Position numbers and translations under genes: made by a program. From Dyadobacter sp. CECT 9275 (GTDB lineage: Bacteria; Bacteroidota; Bacteroidia; Cytophagales; Spirosomataceae): a stretch of 64,000 nt of DNA. Of the stretch, positions 34,428 through 41,493 are shown piece after piece (the first letter of the stretch is position 1; every line of letters begins with the position of its first letter). The notes under the pieces are model-generated. The model saw only the letters and a program-made list of their open reading frames with translations. It made no database searches and was not told where the DNA came from. Where the stretch lies: NCBI RefSeq assembly GCF_907164905.1, contig NZ_CAJRAF010000002.1:1178001-1242000 (forward strand), given 5' to 3'.

Positions 34428-34660
34428 AACCCTTCCTAACCGCTTTCTTTCAGGTCATGTTTGTTTGCGCTAATACAGTAATGCTTTCACACAGCAATTA
34501 CCCGGGTGTGGCAGTGTGCTCATTCCTGATCAGCTTCTTATGGACTATGAATGTCAGGTCTGCATTGGGTACATGGCAAACGCGAGCTTTATATTGCTTA
34601 GGGGCTTGCTGTGGCTCGTTGACCGGGTTGTTTCTTTCAAACCTAATTGTAAAAGAATGA
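34424..34660 (+). CDS. Small membrane protein
   Basis: Protein of 78 residues from ATG 34424, which overlaps the methyltransferase stop (ATGA). Three hydrophobic stretches (about 5-22, 25-42, 52-70). No family recognised. Possibly a phage exclusion or holin-like factor, by topology only. Confidence 0.5.
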   Translation: MKPFLTAFFQVMFVCANTVMLSHSNYPGVAVCSFLISFLWTMNVRSALGTWQTRALYCLGACCGSLTGLFLSNLIVKE

Positions 34661-35034
34661 ATAAGGATAAACAACGAAGAATAGAAGCTCGGAAACTTCT
34701 GCTAAGAAAAGAAGATCCTTTTGTAGAGATTGATCTGTCCAAGATAGATCATCCTGCTTGGATGACAAGGTGCTTTCGCAATAACAGATATACAGTTATG
34801 ATTGATGATCAATGCAAAGTATCGACAGGAACGGCGATTCGAGCGATGGTGCAAAGCCACCTTAATCTTCCTATTCAGAATCATTGGTCCGAGATGCAAA
34901 GAATCAAAAATGTCATTTTTGGCCCCGAAACAACGGCTATTGAATATTATCCAGCTGAGAGTAGGTTAGAAAATCGGGAAAATATTTATTGGATGTGGGT
35001 GTTTAATGATGGATTATTGCCAATTCCAGTTTGA
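34657..35034 (+). CDS. Hypothetical phage protein (DUF7694-like)
   Basis: Protein of 125 residues from ATG 34657, coupled to the preceding stop. The text DHPAWMTRCFRNNRYTVMI ... NHWSEMQRIKNVIFGPETTAIEYYPAE resembles a widespread small phage family in which a short beta domain is followed by W..(M/L)Q.IK. Function unknown. Confidence 0.55.
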   Translation: MNKDKQRRIEARKLLLRKEDPFVEIDLSKIDHPAWMTRCFRNNRYTVMIDDQCKVSTGTAIRAMVQSHLNLPIQNHWSEMQRIKNVIFGPETTAIEYYPAESRLENRENIYWMWVFNDGLLPIPV

Positions 35035-35035
35035 T

Positions 35036-35308
35036 ATGGTAGCAAATCTTAGAAAAATGCACGAGTGGCTACTTGCGGCTAGACACCGAGAGGCTCTGAA
35101 AGCAGAAAATTACGAGCTGTGCAAAATGATTCAGGAAGAAATTGACGAAAGGATTGAAAATAATACAATCAATCATGCTTTCATGGATGGCTTTCGATAT
35201 TGGGATAAGAATCTAAAAAAATTTACAGGCCCTCCGAATTTTGGGCCCTACAACGGACTTTTTAAAAACTATAAATATCATAAAGAAAATGAGAGAGATA
35301 AAATTTAG
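35036..35308 (+). CDS. Hypothetical helical protein
   Basis: Protein of about 90 residues from ATG 35036 (MVANLRKMHEWLLAARHREA). An upstream ATG at 35006 would add 10 residues inside the preceding gene. Helical, with an aromatic C-terminus. The end overlaps the YopX-like start. No family recognised. Confidence 0.45.
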   Translation: MVANLRKMHEWLLAARHREALKAENYELCKMIQEEIDERIENNTINHAFMDGFRYWDKNLKKFTGPPNFGPYNGLFKNYKYHKENERDKI

Positions 35309-35678
35309 AGGGAAGCGCCTTGATACACATGAATGGGTGTACGGATGGTATGTTAACAAGAAGAAGGACAAACATCAAATTGTTACAAGCGAAAGTATAT
35401 TTCCTGTTTCGGTAAAAGATTTTACCGTTGGTCAATTTACCGGACTGATAGACAAAAACGGCGTTGAGATATACGATGGGGACAGGATACTTTATTCAAA
35501 TGTATTGGAACGTGGAGAAGGGATTATTACATTCCATCTTGGATTCAATATCGAGTGGGACTTAAATACGGTAGTGACATCCAATCCTTCATTGATTAGT
35601 CCTCTGTTTTATTTTGGATGCGCAAAGGAAATAGAAGTGATCGGAAATATTCATGATAACCCGGAGTTGATCAAATAG
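35289..35678 (+). CDS. YopX family protein
   Basis: Protein of 129 residues from ATG 35289, starting MREIKFRGKRLDTHEWVYGW and containing VGQFTGLIDKNGVEIYDGDRI, the hallmarks of YopX (PF09643). It ends with EVIGNIHDNPELI. YopX proteins are common on phages of Firmicutes and Bacteroidota; the function is not established. Confidence 0.9.
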   Translation: MREIKFRGKRLDTHEWVYGWYVNKKKDKHQIVTSESIFPVSVKDFTVGQFTGLIDKNGVEIYDGDRILYSNVLERGEGIITFHLGFNIEWDLNTVVTSNPSLISPLFYFGCAKEIEVIGNIHDNPELIK

Positions 35679-35681
35679 CTA

Positions 35682-36038
35682 ATGACCACAGAAATAACCT
35701 TCCCCGGCAACATCCCCGGCATGAATGGGAAAAATGGATTACTTCGGACTAATTGGCGTAAAAGAAACCGCATCCGTGATAAATGGATCTGGCATGTTAA
35801 GGCGGCAACCAAAAACAAACATCCCGGCCAGGTAAAACTATTGTTGACCCGCTACGGTTTTTCAACTCCCCTGGATTACGACAACCTGGTTGCAACTGGC
35901 AAGATTCTCATAGATGCTATGGTTCATGCTGGAGTGATCGTAGACGATAAACCGGCCATTATTTCGGAGCGTGAATATGTTCAGGTAAAAACCTCAAAGG
36001 ACGGTCAGAAGACAGTGATAACTATAACTGATCTGTAA
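35682..36038 (+). CDS. RusA-like Holliday junction resolvase
   Basis: Protein of 118 residues. The signature PLDYDNLVATGKILIDAMVHAGVIVDDKPAII matches the RusA active-site block, with aspartates at the DxDN position and in the late VDDK. The short N-terminal strand (ITFPGNIPGMNGKNGLLR) fits the family. It resolves four-way junctions formed during phage recombination, together with the ERF annealing protein and the NinG-like nuclease. Confidence 0.85.
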   Translation: MTTEITFPGNIPGMNGKNGLLRTNWRKRNRIRDKWIWHVKAATKNKHPGQVKLLLTRYGFSTPLDYDNLVATGKILIDAMVHAGVIVDDKPAIISEREYVQVKTSKDGQKTVITITDL

Positions 36039-36154
36039 AGCCTTCAAAATGATCGACATTGTTATCAATATGGCAATAGGCGAAAGACTTTCTGTTGATT
36101 GATATACCGGATCCTGATGGGGTGATTTTGTGAAGCTTAATGAGATGCTTAAAA

Positions 36155-36751
36155 TTATGCCTTAAAAAAAGGCGATAATGACATAGGATTGTTGTGAATT
36201 CCCTGTAAGTACTCCCGCGACTCAACCTTTAAAAGATTGTTATACCACAATACAGCCTCTTTTCTAGTTACTCGGTATATCTTCATCGCTGTAAGGGCAG
36301 AGATAACAAATGTCAGCAATGAAAAATTTACAATAATCACTACGTATATTGGAGTATTATAAAACACGCTCCAATTGAAATTATGAGCTAATTTACGTTG
36401 TAGATTTGATATGTCAGGATTGCTTGACCGTATCATTTCAATGCTTTTCTCTAATTCGTAAGATTGCAAAACATGCATTCTGTAGAAATTAAAAAACATG
36501 CGTAAATGAAGGGCGGAAGATCTTCTACATGAATGTAGATCAGAGGCAACTTCATTGACAGCAAGAATCTGCTTAACAACCTTGAAGTCTTCCAAGTTGA
36601 TGTTGTCGTTTTTACGGAGATAATCCATAACCTCCCTCTGAAATTCAGAAAATCGCAGTCTTGAAGCGGTATATTTTTGAATCGACCTAAGCCTATTCGT
36701 GTAAGCCGCAGCGGAAAATGCCGCTATGAATAGAAAAAGAGTAAAGCCCAT
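36155..36751 (-). CDS. Membrane protein on the minus strand (possible moron)
   Basis: Protein of 198 residues with a hydrophobic N-terminus (GFTLFLFIAAFSAAAYTN), a long helical domain (about 25-125) and a second membrane segment near 130-155 (YVVIIVNFSLLTFVI). It opposes all surrounding early genes. Genes of this kind in prophages are often expressed in the lysogen and block other phages. That is inference; no family recognised. Confidence 0.5.
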   Translation of the reverse strand: MGFTLFLFIAAFSAAAYTNRLRSIQKYTASRLRFSEFQREVMDYLRKNDNINLEDFKVVKQILAVNEVASDLHSCRRSSALHLRMFFNFYRMHVLQSYELEKSIEMIRSSNPDISNLQRKLAHNFNWSVFYNTPIYVVIIVNFSLLTFVISALTAMKIYRVTRKEAVLWYNNLLKVESREYLQGIHNNPMSLSPFFKA

Positions 36752-36762
36752 GCTTAAAATAT

Positions 36763-37005
36763 TTAAGATTGCTGAGATTGGTTCGCTGGAGTTGTATCTA
36801 GTCTTTTCTCTAATATGGCGATAAACTTATCGCGGTAATCTTTGTTTTCGTCTGAAAGAGCTTTTATTTGCTTATCCTTTCCGCTTATAATTTGCCTGAT
36901 AAGCAACACTATTATCAACAAACAAACCGCTAAAAGGGCACCTGCCAGGCCCCATTTTGATTCAAGAGCGCTATACAAATCCTTGAACCATAACGCAATA
37001 TTCAT
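36763..37005 (-). CDS. Small anchored coiled-coil protein on the minus strand
   Basis: Protein of 80 residues with a membrane segment (GLAGALLAVCLLIIVLLIR) followed by a charged coiled coil. It is transcribed just before the 198-residue membrane protein (11-nt gap), so the two form one small operon. Topology resembles hemolysin XhlA-like or exclusion proteins. Confidence 0.5.
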   Translation of the reverse strand: MNIALWFKDLYSALESKWGLAGALLAVCLLIIVLLIRQIISGKDKQIKALSDENKDYRDKFIAILEKRLDTTPANQSQQS

Positions 37006-37382
37006 ATATTTCTTTTATTTATTTGTAGAAGGGAGCGAAAATTAAATAGATTTTTATCATAAGAATATTCACTACACCAACTACTTGCTATCAAGCAACA
37101 TTCCTCTAAAAATCATGGTTTTCCATGAGGAAGCCCTAATCCTTCAAAACATGTCCTTCTCCTGGCTGGTTTAAGCCTTGCCATGTCCGGGGAAAGCATG
37201 CGTGTTGACTTGATACTGTTGACATGAAGCGCGAAGCATAAATGACTGAAAAACAAACTATTGAGTTATTTCCTTTGTTATTTTCAAACATTTTACAAAA
37301 ATAACTATTCAATTGTTTGTTTTATACGCTCAATTGTTTGATATTTGTATTGTCAACCTGAGACAATCAAATAACAAACAAG
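37006..37382. other. Divergent intergenic region with second operator/promoter
   Basis: 377 bp without a gene between the minus-strand membrane pair and the next early operon. It holds the repressor-like operator at 37309-37340 and a small hairpin (TCATGG TTTT CCATGA near 37118-37133). A minus-strand promoter for the membrane pair is expected close to 37010-37060, where the sequence is A+T-rich. Confidence 0.6.
37309..37347 (+). promoter_or_regulatory. Second operator/promoter resembling the early promoter
   Basis: Two identical 11-bp repeats TCAATTGTTTG (37309-37319, 37330-37340) spaced 21 bp apart overlap TTTG (37316-37319), a 19-nt spacer and GATATTTG (37340-37347). Sequence and spacing match the operator at 26086-26117, so one repressor may control both operons. 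Confidence 0.75.
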
Positions 37383-37715
37383 ATGAATCCACAATCAACC
37401 ACCGACCAACAAAAAGCACTCTTCGCACATGCGGAATATATTTTCGCTACAATGCCAGGATTCGAGAAGGAAAAGGACTGTCTGATTCAAGGAGCGCTTT
37501 TGACTTTCAAGATTGATAGCGAATACGGAGACTTTAAAGTTTCGACAGAAGTTACAATGCAGGACACTGTTCGCTCAATTCAGGAGCGCCTTCAGGAAGA
37601 AATCGAAGCTCGGTACCGGTATTTGACTGATCTGGACAGCAGGGATGCGGTTGAAGATTTGGGGCGGTCATTTAAAGCTTTGACCATGGGTTATTCAGGT
37701 AGGCTTACACTTTAA
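37383..37715 (+). CDS. Hypothetical early phage protein
   Basis: Protein of 110 residues, first gene after the second operator. It is acidic and helical (SIQERLQEEIEARYRYLTDL). No family recognised. Repressor-type control suggests it acts early in lytic growth. Confidence 0.5.
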   Translation: MNPQSTTDQQKALFAHAEYIFATMPGFEKEKDCLIQGALLTFKIDSEYGDFKVSTEVTMQDTVRSIQERLQEEIEARYRYLTDLDSRDAVEDLGRSFKALTMGYSGRLTL

Positions 37716-37728
37716 ACCTTTTTTCGAT

Positions 37729-38004
37729 ATGAAAATTACTTATAAATCCATTCGCGATCTTAACCAGGATAAGTTTTACGCCAAAAGTGTTAGTTCTAGC
37801 CACGTTTCATATTCTGCGTACTATAAAGAGGCAAATTTTTCAGGGATATGGGTTTCAATTAATAAAATCCTTGGGACCGTGTTTATCTCATCAGTCCCGG
37901 ACTATGAAACAGAAGCTGAAATCATCACCGAAGACGAATTTATTGAATTCTACGAGCAGGCCAAAAAGAGTATCGAAAAGAACCTTCCTGTTTACGCATA
38001 TTAA
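37729..38004 (+). CDS. Hypothetical early phage protein
   Basis: Protein of 91 residues with a beta-rich centre (GIWVSINKILGTVFISSVPD) and an acidic helix (ITEDEFIEFYEQAKKS). Follows the previous gene after 13 nt. No family recognised. Confidence 0.45.
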   Translation: MKITYKSIRDLNQDKFYAKSVSSSHVSYSAYYKEANFSGIWVSINKILGTVFISSVPDYETEAEIITEDEFIEFYEQAKKSIEKNLPVYAY

Positions 38005-38169
38005 AGAAAACACCAGTAGCGGATATGCTGTGTTTAATTCCAGTCCCATTTTTTCACCTAATAAATTATCATGAAATGAGGTAAAGATAAGTAGTGTATA
38101 TCCCTACCCGAATGGGAGTGTTCGGCTAGTATCGGAACGAGGGTTCCGCGGATATCTAAGTTTTGTAGG

Positions 38170-38216
38170 GTAGCGTCGCCAAAAGTGGCCTTGCTGGTTC
38201 GAATCCAGGGCGCTGA
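38170..38216 (+). other. tRNA T-arm-like sequence before DGR target 1
   Basis: The text GCTGGTTCGAATCCAGG followed by GCGCTGAC looks like a T arm and acceptor end, but no matching 5' acceptor strand is present and the T stem has one mismatch. Likely a tRNA fragment, for example left by integration, not a working tRNA. Confidence 0.35.
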
Positions 38217-38238
38217 CAAAGTTCTAAACCAATTTTAC

Positions 38239-38643
38239 ATGAAAACTGAACAAGAATTAATCGACCTCATAATCAGCTACGAAGCTGCTTGTGAATTAAG
38301 AGGTGTAACTCCTTTAACGATAGAAGACTTTGCAAAGCACCCGGAAGAAGACCGCGATTCAGATTTTGCTTCCCATCAGCTTAATGTAATCTGCAGTGCG
38401 TTTTGGAATGGCGAAAAGATTGATTATACGAACTTTAGACAAAAAAAGTATGAGATAATTTGGGTTTGGAATGAGAATACCGCTGGTGGTTCCGGGTTTT
38501 CGTTCGGCGGCGTCCTTTGCCTCGCTTCGGCTTCGTTTGTCGGCGCCCGCCACTCGTACCCTTCTGATCGAATAGCAAGGATAGGAGCAACTCGCTTTGT
38601 AGATATTTATAACCGCTTTCTTTCTCCATACAAACCGAAATGA
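38239..38643 (+). CDS. DGR target protein 1 (variable C-type-lectin-like)
   Basis: Protein of 134 residues from ATG 38239. The N-terminal part (SYEAACELRGVTPLTIEDFA, then FASHQLNVICSAFWNG) is shared with target 2. The C-terminal part carries the variable region AGGSGFSFGGVLCLASASFVGAR, followed by a conserved helix (IARIGATRFVDIYNRFL). This is the layout of small Bacteroidota phage proteins diversified by retroelements, with a lectin-like fold holding variable residues on its surface. The role is probably ligand binding; the partner is unknown. Confidence 0.85.
   Translation: MKTEQELIDLIISYEAACELRGVTPLTIEDFAKHPEEDRDSDFASHQLNVICSAFWNGEKIDYTNFRQKKYEIIWVWNENTAGGSGFSFGGVLCLASASFVGARHSYPSDRIARIGATRFVDIYNRFLSPYKPK
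38480..38548 (+). repeat. DGR variable repeat VR1
   Basis: 69-nt repeat, CCGCTGGTGG at its start and GTCGGCGCCC at its end, inside target gene 1. Relative to VR3 it differs only at TGC for TAC, GCT for TAT and GCT for GAT: first or second codon positions only. Confidence 0.88.
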
Positions 38644-38846
38644 AAACGTATTTCATTCTCCGAATCTGCTGGTTACCGACGCTGGGTTTGATTATCTACC
38701 TGAAATCGTTCGCTGTTTCCTCACTGAACTGGTTCGCAAGCAACCCAACGATGTACAATAAGAGTACAGGTTATTTACCGCTTATTGTAATAATTACGCT
38801 GGCCGCACTTTCCCGTAAAATAATCGCGCGATGGAATGGAAACTGA
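38640..38846 (+). CDS. Small membrane protein
   Basis: Protein of 68 residues whose start overlaps the stop of DGR target 1 (ATGA). Two hydrophobic segments (about 5-28, 45-58) and a basic end. No family recognised; coupling to target 1 hints at a shared role. Confidence 0.5.
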   Translation: MKTYFILRICWLPTLGLIIYLKSFAVSSLNWFASNPTMYNKSTGYLPLIVIITLAALSRKIIARWNGN

Positions 38847-38970
38847 CCTGATTGAAAGAGTTCTCGTGCTGATCCCGGAGGCTAAACCATGGCTGATCGG
38901 AATCGCGATTCTGCTGATTTTTCTGATGGTGTCTACCAGCGTTCTGAAGCGAGACAAGAACAACGTATAG
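38836..38970 (+). CDS. 44-residue single-pass membrane protein
   Basis: A short frame from ATG 38836 overlapping the preceding gene by 11 nt. It reads a short acidic start, one clear membrane helix (WLIGIAILLIFLMVSTSVL) and a basic tail (KRDKNN). Positive-inside topology and gene coupling support it as a real small protein. Function unknown. Confidence 0.5.
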   Translation: METDLIERVLVLIPEAKPWLIGIAILLIFLMVSTSVLKRDKNNV

Positions 38971-38987
38971 GCATAACCGAAAGAGCA

Positions 38988-39149
38988 ATGACAGAGGAAG
39001 AAATATATGAAATGGAATCGGAATTAGCCTGGCAGCAAATACAAAATCCTGACAACGGAGATCGGTACGACACAAAAGGAAATTATTCACATACAGAAAA
39101 CCTAAACCAATATGTCACTTATTCAAAAATTGATAAAAATACAGACTGA
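38988..39149 (+). CDS. Small acidic hypothetical protein
   Basis: Open frame of 53 residues from ATG 38988 (MTEEEIYEMESELAWQQIQN). An upstream in-frame ATG at 38889 would lie inside the previous membrane gene and is less likely. It overlaps the ERF gene by 38 nt. No family recognised. Confidence 0.4.
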   Translation: MTEEEIYEMESELAWQQIQNPDNGDRYDTKGNYSHTENLNQYVTYSKIDKNTD

Positions 39150-39750
39150 GCTTAAAGCTCCTAAAAGCCAGTATAACTCTTTCGGCAAATATAACTACCG
39201 TAATAGTGAAGATATTCTTGAAGCCGCAAAGCCTCTTTTAAGCAGAGAGGGGCTTGCGATCTTAATAAGCGACAGTATCGAGCTTGTTGGTGGGCGGTTC
39301 TATGTCAAATCAACCGCATTGATTACAGACGGAACAGATTCAACTGAGGTTTCTGCATATGCTCGTGAAGAAGAAAGCAAGAAAGGGATGGATGGGTCGC
39401 AGGTAACCGGAGCTAGTTCTTCTTATGCCAGAAAATACGCCTTAAACGGTCTTTTCGCTATCGACGATAACAAGGACAGCGATCATTCGAACACTGGAAA
39501 GGATCAACAAGAAGCTCCAAGACAGTCCATGGAGACTAAAACAAAGACTGAGCAAGCAAAATCGAAGGATGGACGAAAAGCACCTGAAGCTTTAATTTCA
39601 GGCACTGAGAACTGGGAGAAAGTAATTACCAAGCTTACCGAAAAGGGGAAAACTGAGCTAGACTGGAAAAATGAAATAAAGTCATTTTATGTCATCACTG
39701 AAAAAGACGAAAAGCTTCTTTTTGAGCGCATGTCATGGCTACCATTTTAA
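39112..39750 (+). CDS. erf: ERF family single-strand annealing protein
   Basis: Protein of 212 residues. The ERF core is clear: FGKYNYRNSEDILEAAKPLL, then ITDGTDSTEVSAYARE and VTGASSSYARKYALNGLFAI (about 100-120). The C-terminal third is a linker plus a small acidic domain. ERF proteins anneal single strands and drive phage recombination and circularisation. It works with the RusA-like and NinG-like enzymes upstream. Confidence 0.92.
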   Translation: MSLIQKLIKIQTELKAPKSQYNSFGKYNYRNSEDILEAAKPLLSREGLAILISDSIELVGGRFYVKSTALITDGTDSTEVSAYAREEESKKGMDGSQVTGASSSYARKYALNGLFAIDDNKDSDHSNTGKDQQEAPRQSMETKTKTEQAKSKDGRKAPEALISGTENWEKVITKLTEKGKTELDWKNEIKSFYVITEKDEKLLFERMSWLPF

Positions 39751-39769
39751 ACACTAAACAATAAAATAA

Positions 39770-39997
39770 ATGGCTGAATTTTTAGAAGGGTTTATTGTAA
39801 AAAAACCGAACGAGAAAGCGCCTGAATTCGTACTGGCGACAATATCAATGAAAGTTGAAGATGTTATTTCATCGCTCAAAAAGAACGAAAAGAATGGGTG
39901 GGTTAACCTCAATGTTAAAAAGTCAAGAGACGGAAAACTTTATGCCGAAATTGATGATTGGGAACGAAATAGAAGAACGAACGATGACAGATGGTAG
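39770..39997 (+). CDS. Hypothetical protein next to ERF
   Basis: Protein of 75 residues: FLEGFIVKKPNEKAPEFVLA.ISMKVEDVISSL, then GWVNLNVKKSRDGKLYAEID. It resembles a short OB-like protein often found after annealing or SSB genes. It follows ERF by 19 nt. The role as a recombination partner is inferred. Confidence 0.55.
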   Translation: MAEFLEGFIVKKPNEKAPEFVLATISMKVEDVISSLKKNEKNGWVNLNVKKSRDGKLYAEIDDWERNRRTNDDRW

Positions 39998-40340
39998 CCT
40001 ACAAATTCCTTCTTACCACGTCTATCTGTTCAAAAGCTCCGGCATTAACTCGGCGCACTCTGCCAACGTATTTAACACGTTTAAGCCAGCCTTAAAGAGA
40101 AAGTATTTTAGCTCTTTATGTGTTTGGGTGGCTCAATTCGGAGTACTATGGGATGCAGCTTATGGGAAATTCAGAACTGTTTACGAATATGACCATGAGG
40201 CTGATACGATTTGTATCGCAAGTTTTATTCCTGGTGGATACGGATGGAGCGGGGTATTGAGAAATCCGGGATGTAGTTATGTAGCCGCCTATGACGAGTA
40301 TCATGCTCGGAAAGAAATAGAGCAACAAAAAAGGGTTTAG
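39984..40340 (+). CDS. Hypothetical phage protein
   Basis: Protein of 118 residues from ATG 39984, overlapping the previous gene by 14 nt. It is aromatic and rich in beta segments (YHVYLFKSSGINSAHSANVF; CVWVAQFGVLWDAAYGKF). No family recognised. Confidence 0.45.
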   Translation: MTDGSLQIPSYHVYLFKSSGINSAHSANVFNTFKPALKRKYFSSLCVWVAQFGVLWDAAYGKFRTVYEYDHEADTICIASFIPGGYGWSGVLRNPGCSYVAAYDEYHARKEIEQQKRV

Positions 40341-40413
40341 GAGTATTACGGGCCGCCTGCCCTTATCTGGCTCCGCTTTGCGGGATTGATTCACATTTAT
40401 CAAACAAAATAAT

Positions 40414-40893
40414 ATGGAAGCACAAGTTTTAACAATCACAGCATTAAATGCACAGAATGCCTTTAACAAGGCTAATTCTGAAATAAAAAAGACTCTTCAA
40501 AGTCTTTGGCCAGATCATAATTTCAACCGGGATATTACCGAGATGGTGGATAGCTACGAAGCGGCTTGCGAACTGGAAGGAATCACACAATTGACCATTG
40601 CTGATTTCGAATTTCTCCCAGAGCAGGACCGAGAATATCATTTTGTTGATCACCAGCTTAATATTATTCACCGAGCCTTAAATGAAGGGTGGACATGGAA
40701 AGAAGGTGAACGAGGTTACTATCCAGTTTTCAATAGGGCCGCTGGTGGTTCCGGGTTTTCGCTCGGCCTCGTCGGTTACTGCTCTTCGTCTTCGACTGTC
40801 GGCGCCCGCCGGACCTATAAAGACGAGAGATTAGCAATGCACTCGGCTAAAAAGTTCCTACACCTACATTCTGTAATCCAAAACAACGAATAA
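40414..40893 (+). CDS. DGR target protein 2 (variable C-type-lectin-like)
   Basis: Protein of 159 residues. After a 45-residue N-terminal helix it repeats the target-1 text (SYEAACELEGITQLTIADFE, FVDHQLNIIHRALNEG). The variable region AGGSGFSLGLVGYCSSSSTVGAR sits at about 110-132, followed by a short conserved helix (AMHSAKKFLHLHS). It is the most diverged of the three variable regions (eleven base differences from VR3 in seven codons, none at a third position). One nt separates it from target 3. Confidence 0.85.
   Translation: MEAQVLTITALNAQNAFNKANSEIKKTLQSLWPDHNFNRDITEMVDSYEAACELEGITQLTIADFEFLPEQDREYHFVDHQLNIIHRALNEGWTWKEGERGYYPVFNRAAGGSGFSLGLVGYCSSSSTVGARRTYKDERLAMHSAKKFLHLHSVIQNNE
40739..40807 (+). 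repeat. DGR variable repeat VR2
   Basis: 69-nt repeat in target gene 2. Compared with VR3, codons TTC, GGC, CTT, CTC, TAT, GAT and TTT read CTC, CTC, GGT, TGC, TCT, TCT and ACT; third bases are unchanged throughout. Confidence 0.88.
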
Positions 40894-40894
40894 G

Positions 40895-41278
40895 ATGAAT
40901 ATCAGAGAACAAGTAAAAACAATTGAAGACGCGTGCCGGTTACGCGGTGTTGAATACAGCGATATCACACCATGGCCTGAGCCTAAAAACGACTTTCAAA
41001 AAGCTGTAAATAATTTCGCCCATAGCGTGATTGTAATCGAGGCTCTTAATGAAGGCAAAGTTCCGGACTACGACAATGGTGAGCCAAAATTTGAACTGTG
41101 GTGGGATATGAGGGGTCAAGCCGCTGGTGGTTCCGGGTTTTCGTTCGGCGGCGTCCTTTACCTCTATTCGGATTCGTTTGTCGGCGCCCGCCTCGTTTTT
41201 ATCGAGGAAGAAAATGCAGAATACTTTTCTACCCAGTTCCCGCACCTGTTTGAGGGTTTTATGGTGGTGAAAAAATAG
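40895..41278 (+). CDS. DGR target protein 3 (variable C-type-lectin-like)
   Basis: Protein of 127 residues. The N-terminal helices (VKTIEDACRLRGVEYSDITP, FAHSVIVIEALNEG) resemble target 2. The variable region AGGSGFSFGGVLYLYSDSFVGAR begins near residue 77, followed by EENAEYFSTQFPHLFEGF. It is the last target before the putative template repeat and reverse transcriptase. Its 69-nt variable repeat is identical to the template-position copy. Confidence 0.85.
   Translation: MNIREQVKTIEDACRLRGVEYSDITPWPEPKNDFQKAVNNFAHSVIVIEALNEGKVPDYDNGEPKFELWWDMRGQAAGGSGFSFGGVLYLYSDSFVGARLVFIEEENAEYFSTQFPHLFEGFMVVKK
41121..41189 (+). repeat. DGR variable repeat VR3
   Basis: 69-nt repeat in target gene 3, identical over its whole length to the copy at 41302-41370. 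Directly downstream a hairpin CCTCG/CGAGG (41191-41207) may serve retrohoming. Confidence 0.88.
41191..41207 (+). other. Hairpin just 3' of VR3
   Basis: CCTCG and CGAGG pair around a 7-nt loop two bases after the end of VR3. In studied DGRs a hairpin or cruciform after the variable repeat increases homing. VR1 and VR2 lack a clear equivalent. Confidence 0.5.
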
Positions 41279-41301
41279 AAGAAATAGGTTGTGTGCTGTT
41301 G

Positions 41302-41370
41302 CCGCTGGTGGTTCCGGGTTTTCGTTCGGCGGCGTCCTTTACCTCTATTCGGATTCGTTTGTCGGCGCCC
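41302..41370 (+). repeat. Template-position copy of the DGR repeat
   Basis: 69-nt copy between target 3 and the reverse transcriptase, where a template repeat belongs. Its 3' flank (CCCACA for CCCGCC) differs as an IMH* would. However, it lacks AAY codons at the variable sites and is identical to VR3, so it cannot have produced VR1 and VR2. Either the template was overwritten by VR3 sequence, or the true template lies elsewhere. Confidence 0.6.
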
Positions 41371-41493
41371 ACATATGTAAGTCATTAATTAATTTATTGA
41401 CAGCACAGACCTTGCCCACATGGCAAAAAATGACCTCTAAAATTTTATGGGGCTTTGGTAGCGAAAGTGAAGATGACCCGCAAAGCATAGGCA

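Noticed and set aside
38161..38220. A functional tRNA gene
   Set aside because: No 5' acceptor strand, D arm or anticodon arm can be paired with the T-arm-like part.
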